Of a stretch of DNA of 64,000 bases, positions 19,473 through 28,320 are shown piece after piece. This DNA comes from Marinagarivorans sp. (GTDB taxonomy: Bacteria > Pseudomonadota > Gammaproteobacteria > Pseudomonadales > Cellvibrionaceae). The DNA lies in the NCBI GenBank assembly GCA_028281865.1, contig JANQJB010000097.1, positions 36,759 through 100,758 on the forward strand. The letters are read 5' to 3'. Every line of letters starts with the position of its first letter. Within the stretch, counting starts at the first letter, position 1. Both the position numbers and the translations under genes were made by a program. The notes under the pieces were generated by a model. The model made no database searches, was not told where the DNA came from, and saw nothing but the letters and a program-made list of their open reading frames with translations.

Positions 19473-20297
19473 TTGCGTATAGCGGTTATTCAAATGGTCA
19501 GCCAAAGCGATGTGCTTGCTAATATAGAAGCCGCTGAACAATTGATTGAATTGGCAGTTAAAAAAGATGCTGATTGTGTTGTATTACCTGAAAATTTTGC
19601 CGTGTTTGGCAGGGGTAATATGCGCAGCGAAGCGGAGCTAGAGCACAAAGGCTGGGGTCCGATACTGCCGTTTTTAAGTCGAGTTTCAAAAGAATTACGG
19701 ATTTGGTTAATTGGTGGAACGATTCCTTTTGTCCAGAGCTTGGCTGGCAAAGCAGCTGAATTAGAAAAAGTATATACCAGTGTTCCAGTTTTTAATCCCG
19801 ATGGTGAATTAGTAAGCCGTTACGATAAAATTCACTTATTTGATGCTGGCGTCGACGACGAAATCGGCTCCTATAATGAAAGCCGAAACATACAACCAGG
19901 AGATACGCCCATTGTCTTCGAGACACCGTGGGGTCCAGTTGGCATAGCGGTTTGTTACGACTTGCGTTTTCCCGAATATTTCCGTTTGTTAGTTGAAAGA
20001 GGCGCTAAATTAATTATTGTGCCTTCAGCTTTTACCCATATGACCGGTCGTGATCACTGGATTCCATTAATTCAAGCCCGCGCAATAGAAAATCAAGTTT
20101 TTATAGTTGCGGCTAATCAGGGCGGTTGGCACGATGAGTTGCGCAGGACGTGGGGCCATTCGTGTATTGTTGGCCCCTGGGGCAATTGTATTGCTGGCGT
20201 TGAGGAAGGGGAGGCAGTAGTTGTCGCGACGATTAACTTTGATGAACAGGATGAGCTGCGACAAAAAATGCCAGTACTTCGCCACCGAAAATTTTAA
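19473..20297 (+). CDS. Carbon-nitrogen hydrolase (nitrilase superfamily, Nit type)
   Basis: A 274-residue nitrilase-fold amidohydrolase. The catalytic Glu-Lys-Cys triad is visible: Glu in CVVLPENFAVFG, Lys in SRYDKIHLFD, and Cys in GIAVCYDLRFPEYFR. The gene after yhdP is usually a Nit-type enzyme, whose proven role in other organisms is hydrolysis of deaminated glutathione; that role here is by family only. The start is TTG at 19473 with GAGGAG ten bases upstream. Its TAA stop shares bases with the stop of the convergent TraF-like gene. tldD, which commonly follows, is not present. Confidence 0.9.
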   Translation: MRIAVIQMVSQSDVLANIEAAEQLIELAVKKDADCVVLPENFAVFGRGNMRSEAELEHKGWGPILPFLSRVSKELRIWLIGGTIPFVQSLAGKAAELEKVYTSVPVFNPDGELVSRYDKIHLFDAGVDDEIGSYNESRNIQPGDTPIVFETPWGPVGIAVCYDLRFPEYFRLLVERGAKLIIVPSAFTHMTGRDHWIPLIQARAIENQVFIVAANQGGWHDELRRTWGHSCIVGPWGNCIAGVEEGEAVVVATINFDEQDELRQKMPVLRHRKF

Positions 20298-21670
20298 AAT
20301 GCAAAGCCTCCTTGTAGAGCGTAACTGCTTTCCTTGTCTCCGCTAGAATATGCTGCATCAATGGAAAATCGGCGCCAGCTAAAACCTAAGCCAAGATTAA
20401 ATTTATTTTTAAAATTTCCTTTTGTGTCGACTCGATAACCCGCCCGAACTGCGACAATATTATAAAAAGGCACTTCAACACCGAGAGAAAAGTCCTGTCT
20501 TGCGAGATTTTCTGAGAAAGATTCTATTTTTTCTAAATCAATATCAGCGCCCACAATAAAATAATCGTGCATATAGCTAAAACCGAGACGAGAGCGCGGT
20601 GTTAATTCAATCGTATTTTCAAGTTCGGTTTTAAAACTTTTTTGCAGGACGTCTTTTACTGCAAGGCCGAGTCGATAGCGTTCGGCGTATTGAATGCTAA
20701 CGCCCAAGTCTAGATTAAAAAATAGCTCCGTTTCTAATGTTGTGTCTACGTTGAAGTCGTCGTCGGAAACGCGGCGATCTTCGTCGAAGGTTTTTAACAT
20801 CATTACCTTAGGTGTAAAACCACCCGCGATTAAAAAGTTTCGCCATTGCCAAAGCTTTGCAGAAGATACCCCCACCTCAGTAATAAGCGCGCCTCGAAAC
20901 TGTGCGCTTGACGTGAATTCGTCAGACGGCTCATTTAAATCGCAGTTCTCGTTAATCAGTGGTGAATTGGTCAATGGGTCGAGTAAACGGTTGCCATCGC
21001 CGTCGACGGGAAAGCGCTGGTCGAGCGCGTCTGGGCAACCAAGCTGCACTAGCTCTGGATAAAAAACACCGCTCTGTCCGTCTGAAGCAAAGTATTCGAG
21101 CACCTCGTTATACTGGTCAAACAATTCGCGGTCGGATTCTGGAATATCGGTCGTTCCTCCGCCAATGATGCGCGAGCCGATAAAAAAACTGCCGCCACCG
21201 AGTTCGCCGACTTCGCTGACGCCGAAGCCAACGTAGGAATCAATGTTTAAGTCTTGGTCTTGTATTTTTTCAGCGAGATCTTCTAACTCAGAAGAAAAAA
21301 CGAGGGCATCTGCCGCTCTTTGAGTCGTTGGGAGCGCGTTGTAGGCTGCAACAGCATTGTCAAACTTCGTATCGACGTCTTTGTCGACAAGTTCATAGGC
21401 GGATTTTGTCGCTTCAGAGTATTCAAGTATAGCGACCGGTGTAACGCGTCCGTCGCGTGTATGATCCTCGTCTTCGTAGTGGAAAGCGAGAATAGACGGG
21501 TTGTAAAAATAAGCGTTGTTGGTATTTGCCATGGCGACGGATGTGCCGCCGAGGCCTTGTGTCCTCGCGTCATAGATACCGTATCCGACAGCAAAGCTTG
21601 AGGAACTTGAAAGCAGCAATAGAATCGAAAAACTTGTGACGATCCAACGGCTGTGGCGCTGCGCTATCAT
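20294..21670 (-). CDS. TraF-like (TraF_2 family) outer-membrane protein
   Basis: A 458-residue exported protein. The N-terminus has a classical signal peptide (WIVTSFSILLLLSSSSSFA) and the mature part begins VGYGIYDARTQGLGGTSVAMANTNNAYFYNPSILAF, a FadL/OmpP1-like opening found in proteins annotated as TraF-like. The C-terminal half alternates polar and hydrophobic residues like beta strands (RLGFSYMHDYFIVGADIDL to YALQGGFAF with a terminal Phe), supporting a beta barrel. I chose ATG at 21670; an ATG at 21745 adds 25 residues ahead of the signal peptide. The TraF name does not imply conjugation: no transfer genes are nearby. It is divergent from msrB. Confidence 0.75.
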   Translation of the reverse strand: MIAQRHSRWIVTSFSILLLLSSSSSFAVGYGIYDARTQGLGGTSVAMANTNNAYFYNPSILAFHYEDEDHTRDGRVTPVAILEYSEATKSAYELVDKDVDTKFDNAVAAYNALPTTQRAADALVFSSELEDLAEKIQDQDLNIDSYVGFGVSEVGELGGGSFFIGSRIIGGGTTDIPESDRELFDQYNEVLEYFASDGQSGVFYPELVQLGCPDALDQRFPVDGDGNRLLDPLTNSPLINENCDLNEPSDEFTSSAQFRGALITEVGVSSAKLWQWRNFLIAGGFTPKVMMLKTFDEDRRVSDDDFNVDTTLETELFFNLDLGVSIQYAERYRLGLAVKDVLQKSFKTELENTIELTPRSRLGFSYMHDYFIVGADIDLEKIESFSENLARQDFSLGVEVPFYNIVAVRAGYRVDTKGNFKNKFNLGLGFSWRRFSIDAAYSSGDKESSYALQGGFAF

Positions 21671-21784
21671 TTGGGAGTATCTGTCTCCGTTAACCAGCAC
21701 ATACTGTAACGTATCGACACACTGGTTGTGAATAAACGAGTTCATCTGATTCTAAGTCAAGAAAGCGAGTGGGGCTAATGCACA

Positions 21785-22336
21785 ATGAATAAATTGTTTA
21801 CGCGGTCATGTTTGCTCGGAATAGCTGTGACGCTGGTAGCTGCGTGCAGTGACGCTGACGCCGGCAAGAAGACTGCTCTGAGTCCCGAGGCTCGCAACGA
21901 TATGACTGTTGGCGAAGCCCGCGTTCTGATTGCCAAAGGAGAGCAGTTAGATAGCATACCGAAAGCAGTCTGGAAGCAAATTTTGACCCCCAAGCAGTAT
22001 GATATTTTGTGGCAAAAAGGCACTGAGCCGCGCCACACTGAGGCGAAACCTCAGCAAAAGCGCAAAGGCGTCTATGTGACGGCGGGATGCAAAATTCCGG
22101 TTTTCAGCACAGAACACAAATATGAATCTGGCTCCGGTTGGCCGAGTTTTTGGGAGACTGTTGACGAAAAAAATATTCAGCTAAAAACGGACCGCAGCTG
22201 GGGTATGAAGCGAACAGAGGTCCTATCTGCGTGTGGTGAGCATCTCGGCCACGTCTTTCATGATGGGCCTGAACCGACAGGTCTGCGCTACTGCATAAAT
22301 TCAATTGCATTGGAATTCGTTCCAGATGAACAGTAA
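21785..22336 (+). CDS. msrB: Peptide-methionine (R)-S-oxide reductase, lipoprotein form
   Basis: A 183-residue MsrB that reduces methionine-R-sulfoxide in proteins. A lipobox (LVAAC, Cys21) predicts anchoring in the envelope, so it would repair periplasmic or outer-membrane proteins. The MsrB domain (about 38-180) shows SGSGWPSFW, GEHLGHVFHDGP and the catalytic Cys170 in LRYCINS. Each of the two CxxC zinc pairs has lost its first Cys: only Cys102 (TAGC) and Cys150 (LSAC) remain, so the usual zinc site is probably not formed. It needs an envelope reductant such as a DsbD/thioredoxin-like system, not seen here. Confidence 0.92.
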   Translation: MNKLFTRSCLLGIAVTLVAACSDADAGKKTALSPEARNDMTVGEARVLIAKGEQLDSIPKAVWKQILTPKQYDILWQKGTEPRHTEAKPQQKRKGVYVTAGCKIPVFSTEHKYESGSGWPSFWETVDEKNIQLKTDRSWGMKRTEVLSACGEHLGHVFHDGPEPTGLRYCINSIALEFVPDEQ

Positions 22337-22428
22337 TTTGGATAGGCAGAAGTGTACGCGCAATTAAAATTGCTTGAGTGCTCTGCAAAGTGCGATCTTA
22401 TGTGGCACACATCAAAAATGGCGCAAAC

Positions 22429-22947
22429 TCAATTGCGGTGAGCGGAAATAGTTTCTCGAATAAAGCGAAATAATTTGCGGAAATTTGCAGGGGGTTTGTT
22501 GTCGCGGTGTTCTTTATTGGCAGCGTTAATCAACTGCCTCAATGGCTGACGTTCAACATTGGGGAATTGCTCAATAAACTGCTTGAGAGCATTTTGGTCC
22601 TTCAATAATTTGTCTCGCCAGTTTTCAACCAAATGCAGTTGTTGTGCTTCTTGCTTTAAACCAACTTGTAGTTTCTCATAAGCGACAACAACAGCCTCAA
22701 AATCCACTTTACGCATCAGTTTACCGATATATTGGTGTTGGCGGCGCAGAGCCTCGCGTTTTTTAGTGTTTTGCGCAAGTTTAATTGCCGCAAGCAAGGT
22801 TTCATCGAGTGGAATTGTGGCGAGCTGTTCGTCCTTGAGTTTGGTCAGCTCCACGCCAATACGTTGCAGTTCAGTCATTTCGCGTTTCATTTGCGATTTG
22901 CTGATGTACTCGATTTCTTCCTCAAAAAAGTCGTCTTCGTCTTGCAT
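22429..22947 (-). CDS. darP: Ribosome-associated protein DarP (YjgA, DUF615)
   Basis: A 172-residue highly charged, helical cytoplasmic protein. The acidic start followed by EYISKSQMKREMTELQRIGVELTKL and LRRQHQYIGKLMRKVD is the DUF615 signature. DarP (YjgA) binds late 50S precursors and promotes peptidyl-transferase-centre maturation in E. coli. In many gammaproteobacteria the gene sits between tldD and pmbA; both are missing here and it is instead followed by mgtE upstream on the same strand. It converges with msrB; a small GCAATT/AATTGC hairpin lies between them at about 22360-22373. Confidence 0.93.
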   Translation of the reverse strand: MQDEDDFFEEEIEYISKSQMKREMTELQRIGVELTKLKDEQLATIPLDETLLAAIKLAQNTKKREALRRQHQYIGKLMRKVDFEAVVVAYEKLQVGLKQEAQQLHLVENWRDKLLKDQNALKQFIEQFPNVERQPLRQLINAANKEHRDNKPPANFRKLFRFIRETISAHRN

Positions 22948-23000
22948 TTGAATTAGCTCTGCTCTAAAAACGAGTGCCTTACCACGAGTAAATGACGTCT

Positions 23001-24365
23001 TTAAGCGTAGAATAATGTAGCGAGGCCGAGAAAGGCAAAGAAGCCTACGACGTCAGTAACGGTCGTTAATGTCACGCCGCCAGCGAGCGCAGGGTCTACC
23101 CCAGCACTGCGTAGCATGAGCGGAATAACCGCTCCCGCCAGTGCTGCTGTGAGCAAGTTAATGATCATCGCAGCGCCAAGAATAATGGCAATATTCGGGT
23201 CGTTAAACCAAAGTGAAGCCACGCCTCCCATTACCAGTGCCCAAACGATGCCGTTTATCAGTGCAACACGCAGCTCTTTGCTGAGCAGCCAATTTACATT
23301 GTTGCTGCCAATATGACCCAAAGCCATACCGCGAATAACGACGGTGAGAGTTTGAGAGCCTGCAACTCCGCCCATGCTGGCGACGATGGGCATTAACACG
23401 GCAAGTGCAACGACTTTGTCGATCGTATCCTGAAAGATGTTTATCACCGAACTGGCGATAATCGCTGTTATCAGATTGACCCCGAGCCAAATCGCGCGTC
23501 GCGGAGTGGTGCGCTTGACCGGGGCGAATGTATCTTCCTCCTCGTCCAGGCCAGCAAGTCCCATAAGAGAGTGATCAGCGTTCTCACGGATAACATCCAC
23601 CACATCATCGATCGTGATACGCCCAAGCAACTTGCCTTTATCGTCAACGACAGGAGCAGATACCCAGTCGTGCCGCTCAAATAACTTTGCTACATCGGTA
23701 TCTTCCATGTCGGCGTGAATGGGGTCGCGATCTGTCTCCATAATATCGCGCACGGTCACGCCGGGGTCGTTGGTAAGTAACGTTGATAAGGGTAGCAAAC
23801 CGAGGTAGTGATCTTTTTTATCCACCACAATAAGACTATCCGTTGATGGCGGGAGCTCTGAGTGGCGGCGAATATAACGCAGGACCACTTCGAGTGTGAA
23901 GCGAGGGCGCACTGTAATCGCATCGGTGTTGGTTAGCCCCCCGGCCGTGTTTTCGTCGTAATTTAATATGGACTCCACGCGCTCTCGGTCTTGCGCGCTC
24001 ATTGCGCTTAACACCTGCTGAGTTACGGTCTCCGGAAGTGTTTGCAAGATATCGACTACATCATCGGATTCCAAGTTCTCGGTCAGTTGTACCAAGTCCT
24101 GAGTGTTCATCGCTTTCAAAAATGGGCTTTGAATCTCGACAGGTAACTCTTCAATTATTTCGCCGCGAATTTTTTTAGATGAAAGTTCCCATAATATCTC
24201 ACGGTATCGGGGAGGAGACGAAGCCAATAAGCTCGCAATTTCCGCTGGACGTAATGCCCGCAACATACGCTTGACTTGCTCGAGGGTACCGCTTTCCAAT
24301 TGCGACTGAACTTGCCCAAGCTGAGTTTGCGTTCTATTTTCGACTTCTTCGCGGGGCTGCTGCAT
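23001..24365 (-). CDS. mgtE: Magnesium transporter MgtE
   Basis: A 454-residue MgtE. The N-terminal superhelical domain (about 20-130: ALRPAEIASLLASSPPRYREILWEL) is followed by a CBS pair (about 135-255) that senses cytoplasmic Mg2+, and a five-helix channel domain from residue ~285. The pore region shows VASMGGVAGSQTLTVVIRG and LTTVTDVVGFFAFLGL, which hold the conserved cation-binding acidic residue. I chose ATG at 24365; a TTG at 24380 would add five residues. The ~200-base stretch upstream shows no recognisable Mg2+ riboswitch. Confidence 0.95.
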   Translation of the reverse strand: MQQPREEVENRTQTQLGQVQSQLESGTLEQVKRMLRALRPAEIASLLASSPPRYREILWELSSKKIRGEIIEELPVEIQSPFLKAMNTQDLVQLTENLESDDVVDILQTLPETVTQQVLSAMSAQDRERVESILNYDENTAGGLTNTDAITVRPRFTLEVVLRYIRRHSELPPSTDSLIVVDKKDHYLGLLPLSTLLTNDPGVTVRDIMETDRDPIHADMEDTDVAKLFERHDWVSAPVVDDKGKLLGRITIDDVVDVIRENADHSLMGLAGLDEEEDTFAPVKRTTPRRAIWLGVNLITAIIASSVINIFQDTIDKVVALAVLMPIVASMGGVAGSQTLTVVIRGMALGHIGSNNVNWLLSKELRVALINGIVWALVMGGVASLWFNDPNIAIILGAAMIINLLTAALAGAVIPLMLRSAGVDPALAGGVTLTTVTDVVGFFAFLGLATLFYA

Positions 24366-24564
24366 ATAGATGCTACTCAAATAAAAGATCGCGCAATTCT
24401 ACGCATTATTGTTTAACCTGACTACGATTAATTGAATGCGCTTTAAACCGTGTAGTTGTACGTAAATAAATTTTAGATAATAAACTGGATCTTTTGAAAA
24501 AAAGAATGTGAAAATTAAATTGAATATTTCTGGCTAGGCGAAGGAATGCGTGCAGGTATTGCGG

Positions 24565-24834
24565 CTATTCTGTTTCTTCAAATTTATTGTCGATTAGTGC
24601 AATAAGCGCGGACAGGGCATTTTCCTCATCTTCACCGTCGACCCGAATTTCGATTTCCGTCCCCTTGCTTGCTGCCAGCAACATCAGTGACATGATGCTT
24701 TTACCATCGATGCTTTTTCCATTGCAGGTAACCGATATTGTACTGCTATATTGCATCGCAGTATTTGCAAATTTCGTCGCAGCGCGAGCGTGTAAACCAA
24801 GTTTATTAATTATTGTTGTTTGTTTTATTATCAT
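24565..24834 (-). CDS. ptsO: Phosphocarrier protein NPr of the nitrogen PTS
   Basis: An 89-residue HPr paralogue. The phosphorylated His15 lies in LGLHARAATKF, and KSIDGKSIMSLMLLAASKGTEIEI is the Ser-region and C-terminal HPr core. NPr passes phosphate from EI-Ntr (PtsP) to EIIA-Ntr (PtsN) in a regulatory chain tied to nitrogen and potassium balance. ATG at 24834 matches the usual length; an in-frame TTG at 24840 would add two residues. It ends the rpoN-ptsN-rapZ-ptsO run, 56 bases after rapZ. Confidence 0.95.
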   Translation of the reverse strand: MIIKQTTIINKLGLHARAATKFANTAMQYSSTISVTCNGKSIDGKSIMSLMLLAASKGTEIEIRVDGEDEENALSALIALIDNKFEETE

Positions 24835-24890
24835 TTGCAAAAAGCTTGCAGTAATTTCATGAGTGTAAATGAAAACTTAAAATTAAATAG

Positions 24891-25826
24891 CTAACGAGTA
24901 GTCTGCCTTGTTGAATCGTGTGGTAATTTCGATGATGAGCCGAATGTTTGTGCCGATTCGTTATTGCCAATGCCCGGTAATTGACGGTGACGGACTTGGA
25001 CGTTGGGAAAACGTTCGCGAAAATACTCACCGAGCTTTTCTGCCAAAAAAACTGAGCGATGCATACCCCCGGTACACCCGATCGCAATTGTCAGGTAGCT
25101 GCGATTATTTGCTTCGAAACTCGGTACCCATTTTTCGGTAAATTGCCGGATGTCAGTCAGCATTTCATTAACGTCTTTCTGATTTGCTAAAAAGTTTATG
25201 ACGCCTTGATCTAAACCCGTAAGCCCGCGAAGATCGGGTACCCAATAAGGGTTCGGTAGACAGCGCACATCAAAAACAAAGTCGGCGTCCGGAGGTGTTC
25301 CATATTTGAAACCAAATGATTCGAAGCTAATAGCTGTCACGTCAGCGTCTTCACTTGCCACGCTCTTTTTAATTACTGAGCGCAAATTGTGAATAGTGAG
25401 GTTAGTGGTATTGATTGTGATGTCAGCGATTGCTGCAATAGGTTGCAATATTTCTTTTTCTTTCTGGATGGCTTCCGCCAAGCCAATCGATTGCGAACTT
25501 AATGGGTGTTTTCGCCGCGTTTCGCTAAAGCGCTTAATTAAAATCGGACTCGCTGAATCAAGATAAATTATTTTGCAGTCTTTTTCGTTAAATTTTGCAG
25601 ATTGAATTATCGAGGGGAACTGTTGCAAATCTCCGCTAATGTTGCGCGCATCTATGCCAATGGCGAATTTTAGGTCAGCTTTATCAGATGCAGCAATTTG
25701 TGTTATGAGTGCGGGAAGCAAGCTGACCGGTAAATTATCTATACAAGTAAAGCCCATATCTTCGAGCATTTGCAATGCCGAAGATTTTCCGGAGCCAGAG
25801 CGACCACTGATTACAACAAATTGCAT
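24891..25826 (-). CDS. rapZ: RNase adapter protein RapZ
   Basis: A 311-residue RapZ. The N-terminal kinase-like domain has Walker A GRSGSGKSSALQMLEDMG; the C-terminal domain carries FDVRCLPNPYW and IGCTGGMHRSVFLAEKL, which in E. coli bind the GlmZ/GlmY small RNAs and GlcN6P. RapZ guides RNase E to GlmZ and so controls GlmS and amino-sugar supply to the envelope. The protein is about 25 residues longer than E. coli RapZ, the extra being a polar C-terminal tail (NNESAQTFGSSSKLPHDSTR). It lies 12 bases after ptsN. Confidence 0.96.
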   Translation of the reverse strand: MQFVVISGRSGSGKSSALQMLEDMGFTCIDNLPVSLLPALITQIAASDKADLKFAIGIDARNISGDLQQFPSIIQSAKFNEKDCKIIYLDSASPILIKRFSETRRKHPLSSQSIGLAEAIQKEKEILQPIAAIADITINTTNLTIHNLRSVIKKSVASEDADVTAISFESFGFKYGTPPDADFVFDVRCLPNPYWVPDLRGLTGLDQGVINFLANQKDVNEMLTDIRQFTEKWVPSFEANNRSYLTIAIGCTGGMHRSVFLAEKLGEYFRERFPNVQVRHRQLPGIGNNESAQTFGSSSKLPHDSTRQTTR

Positions 25827-25838
25827 ATTTCGCCCTCA

Positions 25839-26318
25839 TTATTGAACCAAATCGCCTCGGGCTACTCGGAACAATTGATCGTCACTTGATGCGTTGCGTA
25901 ATTCTTTAACATAATTCTGTTGCTGTAATGCTTCAGCAAGCTTGGATAGCGTTTGTAAATGTTGGTCGTCCTCTTTCTCGGGGACCAATAACGCGCAGAC
26001 AATATCGACAGGTTTGCTATCGACTGAGTCGAAATCGATCGGCTGAGCGAGTGTTATTAAGGCGCCAATCATTGCATCGTTGCGTTTACATCGACAATGC
26101 GGAATAGCGATACCCTCGCCAATTCCAGTAGATCCGAGTCGCTCACGTACAATGAATTGCTGGAACAATTCATCTGCGTCTATATCGGGTTCACTGCTTG
26201 CAATAGTTTCCGCGAGCAATTCGAGAATTCTTTTTTTACTCGAACAGCTTACTCGACTCTGCGTTCGGTTTGGTGTCAAAGTTAAGATTGACGCAATTTG
26301 TGCCGAATTATGTCTCAT
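25839..26318 (-). CDS. ptsN: Nitrogen-regulatory EIIA component PtsN
   Basis: A 159-residue EIIA-Ntr of the mannitol/fructose EIIA fold. The phosphorylated His74 is in GIGEGIAIPHCR, and SRVSCSSKKRILELL and VDIVCALLVPEKEDDQHLQTLS match the family. It is the end point of the PtsP-NPr-PtsN phosphorelay and in other bacteria regulates K+ transport and sigma-54-linked functions by protein contact. hpf, which normally lies between rpoN and this gene, is absent; a 235-base spacer with a 17-bp tandem repeat takes its place. A TATAAT on this strand (26543-26548) just past the rpoN stop might give ptsN its own promoter. Confidence 0.94.
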   Translation of the reverse strand: MRHNSAQIASILTLTPNRTQSRVSCSSKKRILELLAETIASSEPDIDADELFQQFIVRERLGSTGIGEGIAIPHCRCKRNDAMIGALITLAQPIDFDSVDSKPVDIVCALLVPEKEDDQHLQTLSKLAEALQQQNYVKELRNASSDDQLFRVARGDLVQ

Positions 26319-26480
26319 AGGCTCAAAACTCTCAGCCTAAGCTCGTCGTTGCTTTTGATCGATAGTCGCTTTCGATGTTTCTTGGCTAAATTAAAGGAGT
26401 ATTTAATAGCAACTAGCCAAGATTTGTTCAAAGCAATCTCGAGCTTGTAAACTTCTCCAGAAAAAGTAACTGTTTTTATG

Positions 26481-26531
26481 ACTCTACGTATTTTGTGGCT
26501 CTGCGTATTTTACGACTTCACGTATTTTCAT
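26481..26531. repeat. Three 17-bp tandem units with CGTATTTT core
   Basis: Units at 26481-26497, 26498-26514 and 26515-26531 share the pattern RCTYYRCGTATTTT plus three variable bases, with the invariant CGTATTTT spaced exactly 17 bases apart. They lie in the rpoN-ptsN spacer, within the likely leader of ptsN. They could be a protein-binding array or a slippage product; no known operator is recognised. Confidence 0.75.
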
Positions 26532-26553
26532 TACCGCCGCACATTATACGCTA

Positions 26554-28089
26554 TTAAACCAATCGTTTGCGTTCGTTTGAGGGCGCGATGCCCAACGATT
26601 CGCGATATTTGGCAATGGTGCGACGTGCTACCTTAATACCCTGCTCAGCTAGAAGCTCGGTAATTTTCGAATCACTTAAAGGTTTGCGCGGATTTTCTGC
26701 AGCCACCACCTTCTTAATGATAGCCCTTATCGCCGTAGACGAACACTCTCCGCCTGACTCAGTGCTGACGTGGCTGGAGAAGAAATATTTTAATTCGAAA
26801 ATTCCTTGAGGTGTATGCATAAATTTCTGCGTCGTCACGCGCGAAATTGTCGATTCATGCATATCAACTAATTCTGCGACGTCGTGCAACACCATCGGTT
26901 TCATCGCCTCTGGTCCATGATCGAGAAAACCCTGCTGTTTTTCTACGATGCAAGTAGCTACTTTCAGTAAAGTTTCATTGCGGCTTTGTAGGCTCTTGAT
27001 AAACCAGCGAGCTTCTTGAAGATTATCGCGCAAATAGGTGTTTTCGCTGCTGCTGTCTGCACGTCGCACAAGGGATGCGTAGTCCGGGTTGACGCGCAAG
27101 CGCGGAGCGATATCCGGGTTTAAGCTGACGGTCCAACGGCCCTCTACTTTGCTGACAAAAACATCGGGCACGACATATTCGGTATTATTTTCGCCTATTT
27201 GCTCACCGGGTTTTGGGTTTAGCTGCTGAATGAGTTCGATCGCGTCGCGTAATTCCGGTTCTTTGACTCGCAGTTTGCGCATGAGTTGTTTGAAGTCACG
27301 GCTACCGAGCAACGGCAAATAATTTGCGATTAGTTTTTCGGCCGTTTCATAGGCCGGTGTTGTGCGTGGAAACTGTTTTAGCTGCAGTAACAGGCATTCA
27401 GAAATATCCTGGCTTGCGACGCCGACCGGATCAAACTGTTGCACACGATGTAAAACTGCGACAACCTCGTCGAGTTCGAGCTCTTCAATTTCTTTTGCGA
27501 GTCCTTCGTAAATATCTTCCAAACTTTGGCCGAGCTGTCCGCCGGGCTCAACTGCATCGATAAGGGCTTCACCGATTAACTTATCGTTATCTGACATTGG
27601 CGTAAGATTCAATTGCCAATGTAAGTAGTCCTGCAGAGATTCTGATGTGCCCTGGCGAGATTCGAAGTCATAATCCTCGCTTTCTGCTCGCGCAAGACCG
27701 GTTCCCGACGGTGACGATTGATATATATCGTCCCAACTTGTATCGACTTCAAGGTCTTTTGGAATGTCGTCGTTCCAGTCGTTCTCAGCTACGTTCTCAG
27801 GTGAATCGATTTCTGCGCTGCTTGATTCAGTTGCTTTTGATTCAGTTTGGTTTTCTCCATTGGCATGCTCTCCGGCGAGGTCTTCCGAGTGTGTTGCCCC
27901 GTTTTCCTCGCCGCCAATTTCGCCTTCGTTGGTATCCTCTGAGTGCTCAAGCATTGGATTATTATCAAGCGCTTCTTGAATTTCTTGTTGCAGGTCAAGC
28001 GTAGAGAGTTGCAGCAATCGTATTGCTTGCTGCAACTGGGGCGTCATAGTGAGTTGCTGCCCAATTTTAAGTTGGAGTGATTGCTTCAT
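26554..28089 (-). CDS. rpoN: RNA polymerase sigma-54 factor
   Basis: A 511-residue sigma-54. Region I is the Gln/Leu-rich start ([33 protein letters not shown]), region II a long acidic linker (about 50-150), then the core-binding and DNA-binding region, and the RpoN box [10 protein letters not shown] near the C-terminus, which reads the -24 element. It directs polymerase to promoters needing AAA+ activators. It is downstream of lptB with a 231-base gap and a candidate promoter of its own; ptsN follows after the missing hpf position. The acidic linker is long but within the range seen in gammaproteobacteria. Confidence 0.97.
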   Translation of the reverse strand: MKQSLQLKIGQQLTMTPQLQQAIRLLQLSTLDLQQEIQEALDNNPMLEHSEDTNEGEIGGEENGATHSEDLAGEHANGENQTESKATESSSAEIDSPENVAENDWNDDIPKDLEVDTSWDDIYQSSPSGTGLARAESEDYDFESRQGTSESLQDYLHWQLNLTPMSDNDKLIGEALIDAVEPGGQLGQSLEDIYEGLAKEIEELELDEVVAVLHRVQQFDPVGVASQDISECLLLQLKQFPRTTPAYETAEKLIANYLPLLGSRDFKQLMRKLRVKEPELRDAIELIQQLNPKPGEQIGENNTEYVVPDVFVSKVEGRWTVSLNPDIAPRLRVNPDYASLVRRADSSSENTYLRDNLQEARWFIKSLQSRNETLLKVATCIVEKQQGFLDHGPEAMKPMVLHDVAELVDMHESTISRVTTQKFMHTPQGIFELKYFFSSHVSTESGGECSSTAIRAIIKKVVAAENPRKPLSDSKITELLAEQGIKVARRTIAKYRESLGIAPSNERKRLV

Positions 28090-28212
28090 TAAAAACCGAT
28101 ACTTGCCTGATAAACAAGCCCTTTAATGGTGCTTGAGGTTGATAAACCAATTCTAGTCAGGCGGGAGGAGACAAGCAATGATTTTTACGACTAATTTTAA
28201 GCAAACATCAGG

Positions 28213-28241
28213 CCATAACTCGAAAGTCTAAAGAATGTCAA
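28213..28241 (-). promoter_or_regulatory. Candidate rpoN promoter
   Basis: On the minus strand, TTGACA (28241-28236) is followed after 17 bases by TTATGG (28218-28213). The -35 is perfect and the -10 is poor. It lies in the lptB-rpoN spacer about 125 bases ahead of the rpoN start, where an rpoN promoter would be expected. Confidence 0.4.
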
Positions 28242-28320
28242 GCGTTGTCATAGGGTTTCTGCTATGGAATGGGTAATAAAACTAGGAAAGATCGTCTCGC
28301 AAGCTTATGCAAGAACAAGA

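Noticed and set aside
26481..26531. CRISPR-like reading of the tandem units
   Set aside because: Units are contiguous with no spacers, only three copies, and no cas genes are present.
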